Assembly: GCF_013166575.1 (NCBI RefSeq)
Contig: NZ_JABKKE010000017.1
Span: forward strand, 25,462 to 89,461
Length of the DNA: 64,000 nt
DNA from: Xylanibacter rodentium
GTDB taxonomy: Bacteria; Bacteroidota; Bacteroidia; Bacteroidales; Bacteroidaceae
Reading direction: 5' to 3'
Below the pieces are notes generated by a model. It did not search any database. It was not told the origin of the DNA and saw only the letters and a program-made list of their open reading frames with translations. Below, piece by piece: positions 54,372 to 63,952 of this stretch. Each line of letters opens with the position of its first letter. Position 1 is the stretch's first letter. A program made the translations under genes and the position numbers.

Positions 54372-55382
54372 ATGGCAAGTTATAAATCATTGGGTCTCGT
54401 GAACACTCGCGAGATGTTTAAGAAAGCCATCAACGGTGGCTATGCTATCCCTGCTTTCAACTTTAACAACATGGAGCAGTTGCAGGCCATCATCAAGGCT
54501 TCTTCCGAACTGAAGTCTCCGGTAATCCTTCAGGTATCTAAAGGAGCGCGCAACTATGCAAACCAGACACTTTTGCAATACATGGCACAGGGTGCTGTGG
54601 AATATGCAAAGGAGTTGGGCTGCAATCATCCCGAAGTGGTGCTCCATTTGGACCACGGAGATAGCTTTGAGCTCTGCAAGAGCTGTGTAGACATGGGTTT
54701 CTCTTCCGTAATGATCGACGGTTCTTCTCTTCCCTACGATGAGAATGTGGCTCTGACCAAGAAGGTTGTTGAGTATGCTCATGCTCATGATGTTACCGTT
54801 GAGGGCGAGCTTGGCGTGTTGGCCGGCGTAGAGGACGAGGTTGCTTCTGAAGAGTCTCACTACACAAAGCCCGAGGAGGTTATCGACTTCGTTACAAAGA
54901 CAGGCGTTGACTCTCTTGCTATTTCTATCGGTACTTCTCACGGTGCTTACAAGTTCAAGCCCGAGCAGTGCACACGCGACCCGAAGACAGGCCGTCTGGT
55001 ACCCCCGCCATTGGCATTCGATATTCTTGACGAGATTATGCAGAAGTTGCCGGGATTCCCCATTGTGCTTCACGGTTCTTCTTCTGTGCCTCAGGAATAT
55101 GTTGACATGATCAATCAGTATGGCGGCAAGTTGCCTGATGCAGTAGGAATTCCGGAGGAGCAGCTCCGCAAGGCTTCTGCAAGTGCGGTTTGCAAGATTA
55201 ACATTGATTCTGACTCTCGTCTGGCCTTTACCGCTGCCGTTCGCAAGACATTGGCAGAGAAGCCGGCTGAGTTTGACCCCCGCAAGTATTGTGGTCCGGC
55301 ACGCGACCTCATGGAGGAGATGTACAAGCACAAGATTGTGAATGTGCTTGGCAGCGACAACAAGCTCGCTCAGCTCGACTAA
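54372..55382 (+). CDS. fbaA: Class II fructose-bisphosphate aldolase
   Basis: 336 residues. Zinc-dependent aldolase of glycolysis and gluconeogenesis. Motifs: IPAFNFNNMEQLQAI, VVLHLDHGDSFELCKSCVDMGFSSVMIDGSSLPY, VEGELGVLAGVEDEV, and HGSSSVPQEYV. Monocistronic, ended by a perfect 14-bp hairpin. Codon use is strongly biased, as expected for a highly expressed gene. Confidence 0.96.
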   Translation: MASYKSLGLVNTREMFKKAINGGYAIPAFNFNNMEQLQAIIKASSELKSPVILQVSKGARNYANQTLLQYMAQGAVEYAKELGCNHPEVVLHLDHGDSFELCKSCVDMGFSSVMIDGSSLPYDENVALTKKVVEYAHAHDVTVEGELGVLAGVEDEVASEESHYTKPEEVIDFVTKTGVDSLAISIGTSHGAYKFKPEQCTRDPKTGRLVPPPLAFDILDEIMQKLPGFPIVLHGSSSVPQEYVDMINQYGGKLPDAVGIPEEQLRKASASAVCKINIDSDSRLAFTAAVRKTLAEKPAEFDPRKYCGPARDLMEEMYKHKIVNVLGSDNKLAQLD

Positions 55383-55415
55383 TAGAATAGAATTCCGAAA
55401 CAAATTACAAATAAA

Positions 55416-55454
55416 GAAGGTCCCGCCTCTATAGCAGAATGAGGCGGGACCTTC
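55416..55454. terminator. Bidirectional terminator between fbaA and the DUF4831 gene
   Basis: GAAGGTCCCGCCTC (55416-55429) pairs perfectly with GAGGCGGGACCTTC (55441-55454) and TTT follows. It serves both convergent genes. Confidence 0.88.
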
Positions 55455-55479
55455 TTTGGTTTGTATTCGTCCAGACGTT

Positions 55480-56562
55480 TTATTTCGGCTGTTCGGCTTC
55501 AATTTTTGCCACAGAGCCGGTTGTCGGGTTGAGCGTAAGATGGGTGGTGAAACGCTTGTTGAACAGGTCTCCACTCAGCAGTTCGGTGGTTCCGAACTGC
55601 GCTGCCAGTATCTCAAAGCTACCAATACTGTCGTTGCCTTTCATTATTGTCGCTTTTATCTTGCCGGGCACATTTACATAGATACCGTCCTGTATGTCTT
55701 TTGCATTTCCCTTTTTCTTGCTGTTATCTATGGACATGTTGCTTACAGGTACGCTGTGCATGTCTTCGATGCTGATGTAATAAGGAATACCCGATAGATC
55801 ATCGTGGTCTACAAGTCCGAGGTGTGATGACAGGCGGAAGAGTATCTGTCTGTTGACCTCCTTGTCGGGATAGTAGATGAATACGTGTTCTGCCGTATCT
55901 TTGGTTACAGTGCCGGTGAAGAGCCGTGTAAGGGCGCGGTCTTGTACGTCAAGCTGGTTGAGCATTATTTTCAATTGTTCTCCGTCTTTCGGCATGAAGT
56001 CGGCCTGTCCGCGTGTGAGCTGGTTCTTGCTGTCGCGTATATCATATATTTCAAGTGCTGTCAGTTCGGCCATTTTAGCGGTACTCCCTGCAGCCAATAT
56101 TTCTTCACTCATGAACAGACGTGGATTTACATCTTTTGGTTTGGGGGCGGGGATGAATTTTGTTGGTGTTTCCGGTTGTCTGGCGTCGGCATTTATGGCC
56201 AGCAGTGTACCGTCGTCGGCAAGTGTGATGTTGGCTGTGGCGTTCTTTTGGTTGTACTTTACGGCATAGCATTTTGATTTGTCGGCTACACCGAAAGGTG
56301 TAGGAGTGATAGATGTAACCTTATAACTTACATATGGTTCCTGCTCTACATTTTTCATTCGCAGGTATCTTTCAGAATATTTACAGAAATCCCCCGGTGT
56401 ATATGTCGTCTTTTCTACTTGTACTACGATTCGTAACGCTGTTTTCGGCAGGAAATATATGGCGCCTTCGGGAGTGACGCCAGGCTGGTATTTGCTTATT
56501 TGTGTTTGGGCGGATGTCATGCTGCTGAGCATGATAAGGCTTGCTGCAATAAGTTTTCGCAT
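55480..56562 (-). CDS. DUF4831 family protein, exported
   Basis: 360 residues with signal peptide (LIAASLIMLSSMTSAQ). IYFLPKTALRIVVQVEKTTYTPGDFCKYSERYLR is the DUF4831 signature, and the C-terminal LNPTTGSVAKIE is typical. Function unknown, restricted to Bacteroidetes. It follows nnr by 18 bases and is probably co-transcribed with it. Confidence 0.85.
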   Translation of the reverse strand: MRKLIAASLIMLSSMTSAQTQISKYQPGVTPEGAIYFLPKTALRIVVQVEKTTYTPGDFCKYSERYLRMKNVEQEPYVSYKVTSITPTPFGVADKSKCYAVKYNQKNATANITLADDGTLLAINADARQPETPTKFIPAPKPKDVNPRLFMSEEILAAGSTAKMAELTALEIYDIRDSKNQLTRGQADFMPKDGEQLKIMLNQLDVQDRALTRLFTGTVTKDTAEHVFIYYPDKEVNRQILFRLSSHLGLVDHDDLSGIPYYISIEDMHSVPVSNMSIDNSKKKGNAKDIQDGIYVNVPGKIKATIMKGNDSIGSFEILAAQFGTTELLSGDLFNKRFTTHLTLNPTTGSVAKIEAEQPK

Positions 56563-56580
56563 AATTTTTTATGTGATTTG

Positions 56581-58095
56581 TTAGTCGTTTAATCGTTTGA
56601 ATGCTTTTGGCAGATATGTTATCAGATCACCTGCCGTGAGACTTTCCATACCCAGCTCCTCGGCTGCGATGTCGCCTGCCAATCCGTGCAGATACATTCC
56701 CACTATGCATGCTTCCGCTTGTTTGTAGCCTCGGGCGAGCAGGGCCGTGATAATGCCCGTGAGCACGTCACCGCTGCCGGCAGTAGCCATGCCTGCGTTT
56801 CCTGTGGGGTTGAATGCCACATGTCCGTCGGGCATACATAGTGCCGAGTATCTGCCTTTCAGTATGATATATGCTCCAATCCTTTCGGCCATCTTGCATG
56901 CTTTTGCCAGTCGCTCGCCGCTGTCGGTGCTGTGTCCGTCCAGACGGTCAAACTCTTTGGGATGTGGTGTCAGGATAATACCTTTGGGCAGTTGCTGTAT
57001 CCATGCTCGGCGATTGGCCAGTATGTTGATGGCGTCAGCATCGGCTACTATGGGACATTGTGTGCGTCTGAGCTGTGCAATTAGTGCTATTGCCGTTGTT
57101 TCGCTCGTGCCCAGTCCCGGTCCTATGCCGAGGGCATCGTAGTCTTCGGTGTCTGTCGGTTCCGAAAATATTGTCTCTTCGGAGTCAGGCAGTATCACGG
57201 CTTCCGGCACGGATATCTGCATTATTATATTGTTGCTTTTTGGGGTATGTACCGTTACTTTCCCGACACCGGCCCTCAGACAAGCCTTGGTGGCAAGTAT
57301 TGCCGCTCCGCCCATACCGTAGCTTCCGGCTATGAGCAGTGCGTTGCCCATCATGCCTTTGTGGGCAAAGGAATTTCGTCCGCGTAGCATGCATCTCACA
57401 TCGCGCTCTTCAACTATGTTGTAATGAGCATCGGTTTTCTCTATGCCTTCGCTGCTTATGCGTATGTCGAGCACTTTCTGCCAGCCTGTGAACATCTGGT
57501 TTTCGGCGAAGAGGAACGACAGTTTGGGTTGTTGCAGTGTAAGTGTCACGTCGGCGCGTATTATGTTGGCCCTTACATTGTATGTGTTGTCCTCTGTCAT
57601 CAGCCCCGACGGGACATCTATGCTCACCACCTTGCACGGCGAGGCGTTGATATATTTCACCAATGACGAGAATCCTCCGGCCAGCGGTTTGTTGATGCCT
57701 GAACCGAAAAGACCGTCTATGACAAGTGTTTCCGAGGTGAGTTGCGGAGGGTCGAACTCTTGTGTTACCTCTATGAATTCTTTTATCTTTTTGATTTCAG
57801 TAAGCCGTGCCTTGTTTGTTGCACAGTCTTCCGACAGATGGCCGGAGATGTTGAACAGGTATACAGATATGCTGTAGCCGGCCTCGGCGAGCATCCTTGC
57901 TACAGCAAGAGCGTCACCGCCGTTGTTGCCCGGACCGGCGAACACCACCATCGGTGTGTCATTGTGCCACATTTCCGTTATGGCATGAGTTATGGCCTTG
58001 GCCGCACGTTCCATCAAATCTATCGATTCTATAGGCTCGTGTTCTATTGTATATTTGTCAAGCTCGTGTATCTGAGCACTTGTGAAAATCTTCAT
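56581..58095 (-). CDS. nnr: Bifunctional NAD(P)H-hydrate repair enzyme
   Basis: 504 residues from ATG 58095; the longer frame to 58335 overlaps the hpt promoter and is rejected. The N-terminal epimerase (about 1-210) has FAGPGNNGGDALAVARML and VIDGLFGSGINKPL. The C-terminal ADP/ATP-dependent dehydratase (about 225-504) has IAGSYGMGGAAIL, LTPHPKEFDRL and NAGMATAGSGDVLTGII. It repairs hydrated nicotinamide cofactors in the cytoplasm. Divergent from hpt. Confidence 0.95.
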   Translation of the reverse strand: MKIFTSAQIHELDKYTIEHEPIESIDLMERAAKAITHAITEMWHNDTPMVVFAGPGNNGGDALAVARMLAEAGYSISVYLFNISGHLSEDCATNKARLTEIKKIKEFIEVTQEFDPPQLTSETLVIDGLFGSGINKPLAGGFSSLVKYINASPCKVVSIDVPSGLMTEDNTYNVRANIIRADVTLTLQQPKLSFLFAENQMFTGWQKVLDIRISSEGIEKTDAHYNIVEERDVRCMLRGRNSFAHKGMMGNALLIAGSYGMGGAAILATKACLRAGVGKVTVHTPKSNNIIMQISVPEAVILPDSEETIFSEPTDTEDYDALGIGPGLGTSETTAIALIAQLRRTQCPIVADADAINILANRRAWIQQLPKGIILTPHPKEFDRLDGHSTDSGERLAKACKMAERIGAYIILKGRYSALCMPDGHVAFNPTGNAGMATAGSGDVLTGIITALLARGYKQAEACIVGMYLHGLAGDIAAEELGMESLTAGDLITYLPKAFKRLND

Positions 58096-58099
58096 ACGG

Positions 58100-58159
58100 C
58101 AAAAATACAAAATTAATGCTAATCGGTGGCTATACTTTGATGGATTTTTAGTAATTTTG
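58100..58159. promoter_or_regulatory. Divergent promoter region of nnr and hpt
   Basis: The minus strand has TATTTTTG at 58100-58107, 5 bases before the nnr ATG, implying a nearly leaderless transcript. The plus strand has TAATTTTG at 58152-58159, 25 bases before the hpt ATG. Confidence 0.6.
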
Positions 58160-58183
58160 TGGCAAAATATTTTAAAAAGTACT

Positions 58184-58723
58184 ATGAGTATAGTTAAAAT
58201 CAAGGATAAGATGTTTGAAACATCTATTCCTGAGGCGGAAATCAAGGAGCGTGTGAAGGCTTTGGCAGAGCAGATAAGCAAGGATATGGAAGGCCGTAAT
58301 CCGCTTTTGCTCGCAGTGCTGAACGGCTCGTTCATATTTGCTGCCGACCTGATGCGCGAGATGACAATCCCATGTGAGATTTCGTTTGTGAAACTTGCTT
58401 CTTATGAAGGAACCACGTCGACGGGAAAAATCAAGGAGGTGATTGGAATTAACGAAAATCTTACCGGCCGTACGGTGATAATAGTGGAGGATATCGTGGA
58501 GAGCGGTCTTACTATAAAGCGAATGATAGAGAGCCTCGGTACCCGCAATCCGGAATCTGTGCATATCTGTACATTGTTGCTCAAGCCTGAGCGACTTAAG
58601 GCATCGCTTGACATAGAGTATGTGGCATTCAGCATACCCAATGATTTTATTCTTGGTTACGGTCTTGATTATGACCAGCAGGGACGGAACCTGAAAGATA
58701 TTTATACGATAAGGGAGGATTGA
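58184..58723 (+). CDS. hpt: Hypoxanthine phosphoribosyltransferase
   Basis: 179 residues from ATG 58184 (MSIVKIKDKMFE). The PRPP loop is VIIVEDIVESGLT, and LLAVLNGSFIFAADLMRE is the family start motif. It salvages hypoxanthine and guanine to IMP and GMP. It is 54 bases before adk, a purine-related pair. Confidence 0.94.
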   Translation: MSIVKIKDKMFETSIPEAEIKERVKALAEQISKDMEGRNPLLLAVLNGSFIFAADLMREMTIPCEISFVKLASYEGTTSTGKIKEVIGINENLTGRTVIIVEDIVESGLTIKRMIESLGTRNPESVHICTLLLKPERLKASLDIEYVAFSIPNDFILGYGLDYDQQGRNLKDIYTIRED

Positions 58724-58777
58724 AAGGATATAATAAGGAATAGTTAAGGTAAAAAGTAGAAAACCAAATATAAGTAG

Positions 58778-59350
58778 ATGAAGAATATTGTGATATTCGG
58801 TGCTCCCGGTTCAGGAAAGGGAACACAAAGCGAACTTATGATTAAGAAGTACGGCTTTGGTCATATATCGACTGGCGATGTACTTCGTAATGAAATAAAA
58901 AACGGAACGGAACTTGGCAAGACGGCTGCATCATATATAGACAAGGGACAGCTTATTCCCGATAGTCTGATGATAGATATTCTGGCCAGTGTCTATGATG
59001 GTTTCGGAGCGGATCACGAAGGCGTTATATTTGACGGATTTCCACGCACCATACCGCAGGCTGAGGCCTTGAAGACGATGCTTGCCGAGCGCGGCCACAA
59101 CATCGCAGCCATGATAGAGCTTGATGTGCCCGAGGATGAGCTGACGGCGCGCCTCATCAACCGCGGCAAGCAGAGCGGACGCTCTGACGATAACGAAGAG
59201 ACCATCAAGAAGCGTCTCGATGTCTATCACAATCAGACAGCACCCCTCATCGGCTGGTATAAGGCCGATGGCACTCACCATCATATCGAGGGATTGGGTG
59301 AGCTTGACCGCATCTTCGCAGATATCTGCGAGGTGATAGACAGAGTATGA
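58778..59350 (+). CDS. adk: Adenylate kinase
   Basis: 190 residues. P-loop GAPGSGKGTQ, the GHISTGDVLRNEI motif, DGFPRTIPQAEAL and RLINRGKQSGRSDDNEETIKKRLDVY. This is the short-lid form without zinc cysteines. It interconverts AMP, ADP and ATP. Probably in one transcript with hpt, ended by a 17-bp hairpin. Confidence 0.96.
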   Translation: MKNIVIFGAPGSGKGTQSELMIKKYGFGHISTGDVLRNEIKNGTELGKTAASYIDKGQLIPDSLMIDILASVYDGFGADHEGVIFDGFPRTIPQAEALKTMLAERGHNIAAMIELDVPEDELTARLINRGKQSGRSDDNEETIKKRLDVYHNQTAPLIGWYKADGTHHHIEGLGELDRIFADICEVIDRV

Positions 59351-59396
59351 TATTTATTATGGATAATCAATCCAAATTCCGTAGGTATATATCTGC

Positions 59397-59438
59397 AAAA
59401 AATAAAAGTCATGCCTTTGGACATGACTTTTATTTTTT
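59397..59438. terminator. Bidirectional terminator after adk
   Basis: Perfect 17-base arms 59397-59413 and 59422-59438, A-rich on the left and T-rich on the right, enclosing CCTTTGGA. Confidence 0.88.
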
Positions 59439-59489
59439 GATGGTTTCCCTTTGAACTCAATACATATTAATATTGGGATTTACTTTTGT

Positions 59490-60425
59490 TCAGTTGTATT
59501 TCAATATCTGTCCCGGCATCAGGCGCATTTTCTTGCCAATGCGGTTGAGTTTGCATAGGGCGTCAATGGTGGTGCCGCGTTTGCGGGCAATCGACGACAG
59601 GGTTTCGCCCGACTTGACTTTGTGGAAACGTACGTTCGTAGCGTAGGATGCTGCCGGGGCTGCTGTCGCAAGTTCGATATCGTCGCCATTTTCAAATTTT
59701 CCGGATCCCACTCCGCGCAGGCGTGTAGCCAAGGCGCCTTCATGTTCGTACGAGTTGCGGCGGAACATATAGTAGTCGTCCACTACGTCCTGATTTTTAA
59801 AGTCGAACATCAATGCGGGATTCAAGGCCACGCCACATAGACGTGTTTCAAAATGCAGGTGCGAACCCGTGCTTCGTCCGGTGTTTCCTCCGAGACCGAT
59901 AGGTTCGCCGGCACGTACTTCCTGATCTTCTGTCACAAGTTGTTTCGACATGTGGCCGTATATTGTTTCCAGACCGTTGTAATGTCGTATTACGACATAT
60001 TTTCCATATCCTCTTGCCTCATATCTCACGATTCTGACCTTGCCGCTGAATGCAGCACGAATGGTGTCACCGATGTACACTTTCACGTCCAGTCCTTTGT
60101 GCTGGCGTCCCCAGCGTGCTCCGAAATTTGATGTGAGTACACGGCTGGTCGTCGGCATGCAAAAGCCACGCAAATCTATACGGAACGAGTCGGGAAGTTC
60201 GGTAGCGCGGTGAGCATATTTGTTTTCCCAATCTTCATAAAGATCGGCAGCCGGCGATTCCAGCATTTCGTTCATTATCAGTCGGTTGAGTGCGACGGAG
60301 TCTACTGCTTTCATTTTGCGGTCTATCGGTGCCTGACGTGCCAACAAGTCTTGCCCCATAGTCGGGATTGAACTTATGGATACGAGTGCCAATATTGCAA
60401 ATGTTTTAAGTTTCTTAAATGTCAT
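59490..60425 (-). CDS. M23 metallopeptidase with C-terminal LysM domain, exported
   Basis: 311 residues with signal peptide (FAILALVSISSIPTMG). M23 domain about 100-205: HKGLDVKVYIGDT, IYGHMSKQ and GSHLHFE supply the zinc ligands. The LysM domain is at the C-terminus (FHKVKSGETLSSIARKRGTTIDALCKLN). It is a peptidoglycan endopeptidase or its activator, held on the wall by LysM. A TATCTTTG box lies at 60532-60539. Confidence 0.94.
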   Translation of the reverse strand: MTFKKLKTFAILALVSISSIPTMGQDLLARQAPIDRKMKAVDSVALNRLIMNEMLESPAADLYEDWENKYAHRATELPDSFRIDLRGFCMPTTSRVLTSNFGARWGRQHKGLDVKVYIGDTIRAAFSGKVRIVRYEARGYGKYVVIRHYNGLETIYGHMSKQLVTEDQEVRAGEPIGLGGNTGRSTGSHLHFETRLCGVALNPALMFDFKNQDVVDDYYMFRRNSYEHEGALATRLRGVGSGKFENGDDIELATAAPAASYATNVRFHKVKSGETLSSIARKRGTTIDALCKLNRIGKKMRLMPGQILKYN

Positions 60426-60531
60426 AATTAGGTTTTGATTCGCTTATCGGTGTTGTGAATGGGGCTCACCGTATATAATTATAATCCAATTATACTTACG
60501 GATTATGAGCCTGTTCTCAATAGGAACGTTG

Positions 60532-60539
60532 CAAAGATA
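60532..60539 (-). promoter_or_regulatory. Bacteroidetes -7 box of the M23-LysM gene
   Basis: Minus strand TATCTTTG, 107 bases before the start codon, with a TTG 22 bases upstream (60562-60564). Confidence 0.55.
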
Positions 60540-60622
60540 ATAAATATTTTATAATAAAGGACAACGTTAACGTTAATTATGGACAACATTAACACGTTTT
60601 ATGTGTATTTTAACACTTCAAT

Positions 60623-62752
60623 CTATGATATGGCGGCCCAATTGATGTTTGTCTTCTTCATTTCCCTGAGCCTGTTCCACAACATTGCATATGCCGTTTT
60701 TTCGCACATAGGGTCGTCGTCTATCACGGCCTGCGCCTCGTCGCGCGCCATCTGCACTATCTGTCCGTCGCGCGCAATGTCGGCTATCTTCAGGTCGAAG
60801 GCCATGCCGCTCTGCTGCGTGCCCTCAAGGTCGCCCGGTCCGCGCAGCTTGAGGTCGGCCTCGGCGATGCGGAAGCCGTCGTTCGTGTCGCACATTATGT
60901 CGATGCGCTTGCGCGTGTCCTCGCTCAACTTGTAGGTGGTGACGAGTATGCAGAACGACTGGTCTGCACCGCGGCCCACACGTCCGCGCAACTGGTGCAG
61001 CTGCGACAGGCCGAAACGCTGTGCGTCGAGGATTACCATCACCGAGGCGTTGGGCACGTTGACGCCCACCTCTATCACCGTCGTGGCCACGAGAATCTGC
61101 GTCTCGCCGCTCACAAACTTCTGCATCTCCACCTCCTTTTCTTTCGGCTTCATGCGTCCGTGCACCTTGCTCATGCTGAATTCGGGGAACACCTCGCGTA
61201 GCGTCTCATATCCGTCTTCAAGGTTTTTCAAGTCCATTTTCTCGCTTTCCTCTATCAGCGGAAACACGATATACACCTGCCGTCCCTGCCGTATCTGCCG
61301 TCGGATGCCGTCGTAGAGGCTTGCCATGCGGTTGTCGAAGACGTGCGAGGTTACTATAGGTTTGCGTCCGGGCGGCAGTTCGTCTATCACACTCACGTCG
61401 AGGTCGCCGTAGAGCGTCATGGCCAGTGTGCGCGGTATGGGAGTGGCTGTCATCACGAGTACGTGGGGCGGGTTGTCGCTCTTGCTCCACAGCCGTGCGC
61501 GCTGTGCCACGCCGAAGCGATGCTGTTCGTCCACCACGACCATGCCCAGCCGTGCGAATCGCACAGTGTCTTCTATCACGGCGTGCGTTCCCACAAGTAT
61601 GTCTATCCTGCCGTCGGACAGCGCTTCGAGCACTTCCTTGCGGCGCTTGCCCTTGACGATGCCCGTGAGCAGCTCGACGCGTATGTCCATCGTGCCGAGA
61701 AAATCGCGTATGGTGGCCAGATGCTGCTCGGCCAGAATCTCTGTCGGAGCCATGATGCACGCCTGATAACCGTTGTCGAGTGCTATTAGCATCGACATAA
61801 GGGCCACGAGCGTCTTGCCGGAGCCCACGTCGCCCTGCAGCAGACGGTTCATCTGCCGTCCGGAGGCGGTGTCGCGGCGTATCTCGCGTATCACGCGCTT
61901 CTGTGCCTCGGTGAGTGTGAATGGAAGGTGTCGGTGGAAAAAGGTGTTGAACTTGTCGCCCACATGCGTGAACACGTAGCCGCGGTACTTGCGGCGGTGG
62001 TCGGCGGCATACCGCACGATGTTGAGCTGTACATAGAACAGCTCCTCGAATTTCAGTCTCACGCGTGCCCGTTCCAACTGTCGTGCGTCTTTCGGGTAAT
62101 GTATTGTGCGCAGGGCTTCGTCGCGTCCCATCAGGTGCAGCCGTGCCGTCATGAACTCAGGCAGCGTTTCGGGCAGCTGCTCCCGCAGTTTCTCTACGAG
62201 TGTCTTCGTCAGCCGTTCCATCACGCGGGATGTTATGCCTTTTTTCTTCATCACCTCGGTGGTGGAGTAGTAAGGCTGCATCCCCATCGACGACAGTTCC
62301 ATCGTGTCGGCAGGGTCAATGTCGGGATGGACCACGTTTACCCGTCCGTTGAACACCGTCGGGCGCCCGAACACCACATACTGTGTGCCTATCCTGTATG
62401 TCTTCTTGGCATATTGACCGCCGTTGAACCATGTCAGGTCCATCACTCCCGTACCGTCGCTGAAGTGTGCCACCACGCGCTCCTTGCGCGGCCCCATATC
62501 GAAGGTCTCGAAACTGAGTATCCGGCCGCATATCTGTACAAAGGGCATTTCGCCGGTCAGTTCCCTGACTGTGTATACACGGCTGCGGTCAACATACTTG
62601 TATGGGAAGTTCATGAGCATGTCGCCGTAGGTGTTGATGCCGAGTTCCGTGCTCAGTATCTTCTTGCGGGCAGGGCCCACACCGGGCAGAAACTGTATGT
62701 CGGTGGCCTCGATGCTCCCTGCGGATGTGTGTGAAACGGTGGGCGTGTTCAT
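60623..62752 (-). CDS. recG: ATP-dependent DNA helicase RecG
   Basis: 709 residues. The wedge/OB domain covers about 1-260. Helicase motifs: I GDVGSGKT, Ia PTEILAEQH, II DEQHRFG, III TATPIPRTL, VI QLRGRVGRG. RecG remodels stalled forks and Holliday junctions. It follows ispD by 19 bases in the same leftward unit. Confidence 0.96.
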   Translation of the reverse strand: MNTPTVSHTSAGSIEATDIQFLPGVGPARKKILSTELGINTYGDMLMNFPYKYVDRSRVYTVRELTGEMPFVQICGRILSFETFDMGPRKERVVAHFSDGTGVMDLTWFNGGQYAKKTYRIGTQYVVFGRPTVFNGRVNVVHPDIDPADTMELSSMGMQPYYSTTEVMKKKGITSRVMERLTKTLVEKLREQLPETLPEFMTARLHLMGRDEALRTIHYPKDARQLERARVRLKFEELFYVQLNIVRYAADHRRKYRGYVFTHVGDKFNTFFHRHLPFTLTEAQKRVIREIRRDTASGRQMNRLLQGDVGSGKTLVALMSMLIALDNGYQACIMAPTEILAEQHLATIRDFLGTMDIRVELLTGIVKGKRRKEVLEALSDGRIDILVGTHAVIEDTVRFARLGMVVVDEQHRFGVAQRARLWSKSDNPPHVLVMTATPIPRTLAMTLYGDLDVSVIDELPPGRKPIVTSHVFDNRMASLYDGIRRQIRQGRQVYIVFPLIEESEKMDLKNLEDGYETLREVFPEFSMSKVHGRMKPKEKEVEMQKFVSGETQILVATTVIEVGVNVPNASVMVILDAQRFGLSQLHQLRGRVGRGADQSFCILVTTYKLSEDTRKRIDIMCDTNDGFRIAEADLKLRGPGDLEGTQQSGMAFDLKIADIARDGQIVQMARDEAQAVIDDDPMCEKTAYAMLWNRLREMKKTNINWAAIS

Positions 62753-62771
62753 GTGGTTTATGGGGATGTTG

Positions 62772-63476
62772 TTATTTCTTGCCGGCAGAATGCTGCTTGC
62801 TGTTTTTGTCGGCAGACAGAATGCTGTCGGCTACGGCAAGGTCGAACGGTGTCGTTATCTTGATGTTCTCTCTATTGCCATCCACAAGTGTTATGGGGTG
62901 GCCGAGATTTTCCACCACCGAAGCGTCGTCGGTGAAGCCGTCGGTATAGTCCTGACGGTAAGCGCGTTTGAGCAGGGTTGTGCCGAATGTCTGCGGCGTC
63001 TGCACCAGCCGGTAGTCGCCACGAGGCACGGTGCCGCCGGTGGTGTGGCGTAGTGTCTCCACCACGGGCACTACGGGTATGGCCGCTCCGCTACGGCGTG
63101 CCTCGTTGTAACAGCGGTCTATTACCTCAATCGAGGGGAATGGACGTACGCCATCGTGCACTCCCACCACACCATCATTGTCGTCGGGGACGAGTGCCAG
63201 TCCGTTCTTTACCGAATTGAACCGTGTATCTCCACCGTCGGCCAGCATGTAGTCTGTGTCGAACGAGTATTCGCTGCACAGCTGTCGCCAGTAGTCCTGT
63301 TGTGCCCGTGGCAGCACGAGTATTATGTTCAGTATGGCCGAATATTCACGGAAGCGTTCTATCGTACGCATCAGTACGGGCCGTCCGGCCACAGGCAGAA
63401 ACTGTTTGGGTATGTCGCTACCCATGCGCAGGCCTTTGCCGCCCGCCACGATTATGATGTAGTCGCTGCTCTTCAT
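62772..63476 (-). CDS. ispD: 2-C-methyl-D-erythritol 4-phosphate cytidylyltransferase
   Basis: 234 residues. [29 protein letters not shown] is the nucleotide-binding start of IspD. Further motifs: [41 protein letters not shown]. It makes CDP-methylerythritol in the non-mevalonate isoprenoid pathway. It is the first gene of the ispD-recG unit, with the dispersed repeat and a TACATTTG box upstream. Confidence 0.95.
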   Translation of the reverse strand: MKSSDYIIIVAGGKGLRMGSDIPKQFLPVAGRPVLMRTIERFREYSAILNIILVLPRAQQDYWRQLCSEYSFDTDYMLADGGDTRFNSVKNGLALVPDDNDGVVGVHDGVRPFPSIEVIDRCYNEARRSGAAIPVVPVVETLRHTTGGTVPRGDYRLVQTPQTFGTTLLKRAYRQDYTDGFTDDASVVENLGHPITLVDGNRENIKITTPFDLAVADSILSADKNSKQHSAGKK

Positions 63477-63588
63477 TTTGTTTTATCGGTTTTTGTTGTT
63501 GCGAGAGTTTGTTTCTCTAATGCACATACAGTGCAAACGGGCGCAATATGAACTTGTTCACAGATTGCCGTCTGCTTGCTGTCTTATG

Positions 63589-63596
63589 CAAATGTA
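63589..63596 (-). promoter_or_regulatory. -7 box of the ispD-recG unit at the edge of a dispersed repeat
   Basis: Minus strand TACATTTG, 113 bases before ispD. Half of the box (TACA) lies within the dispersed repeat that starts at 63593. Confidence 0.45.
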
Positions 63597-63716
63597 CAAT
63601 AAAATCGCGAGATTATACACCGACAGGATAAAGAAAATGATTTTTTCTTTAGAAGAAAGAATATGATTTTTTATTTAGAGGAAAGAATATGATTTTTTTC
63701 TTTAGAGGAAAGATAC
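63593..63716. repeat. Dispersed repeat, copy B, with a three-fold tandem tail
   Basis: 63593-63660 matches 20595-20664 (start TGTACAATAAAATCGCGAGA). The tail unit ATGATTTTTTCTTTAGAAG...AAAGAAT is repeated three times (about 63637-63716, period 26-27), whereas copy A has it once. Confidence 0.85.
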
Positions 63717-63807
63717 AACAAAGAAATGAGAAAGAGTGTATTGTATGAAAGGAATAATGGAAAAGTATAACATGACACTATATAAACTGGAGCAAAAGAT
63801 GTATTTG

Positions 63808-63952
63808 CGCGCCCCAGCGGGTAGGGCATCCAAAACTTGTCGTTCATTTCTGAAATCATAGTAAAAAATATATTAAGTTAGTTACAGTATTAAATTAGAA
63901 CGCGCCCCAACGGGTAGGGTGGCCATAATTTGTGGTTCATTTTTAGTATCAA
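63808..63952. repeat. Pair of about 50-bp direct repeats at the window end
   Basis: Copies start at 63808 and 63901 (CGCGCCCCAGCGGGTAGGG and CGCGCCCCAACGGGTAGGG), diverging gradually through a TTGTsGTTCATTT-like segment. The 93-base offset leaves about 43 bases between them. It continues beyond what can be judged at the window edge. Confidence 0.75.

Noticed and set aside
54387..55574. Antisense frame of 395 residues across fbaA
   Set aside because: Shadow of the strongly biased fbaA codons, and it crosses the terminator.
58096..58335. 80-residue N-terminal extension of nnr
   Set aside because: It overlaps the hpt gene and both divergent promoters; MKIFTSAQIHELDKYT is the family start.
63671..63859. 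62-residue leftward frame
   Set aside because: It is built from the dispersed repeats at the window end.
63808..63952. Start of a CRISPR array
   Set aside because: Only two copies are visible, they diverge along their length, and the interval is not typical; the window ends here.
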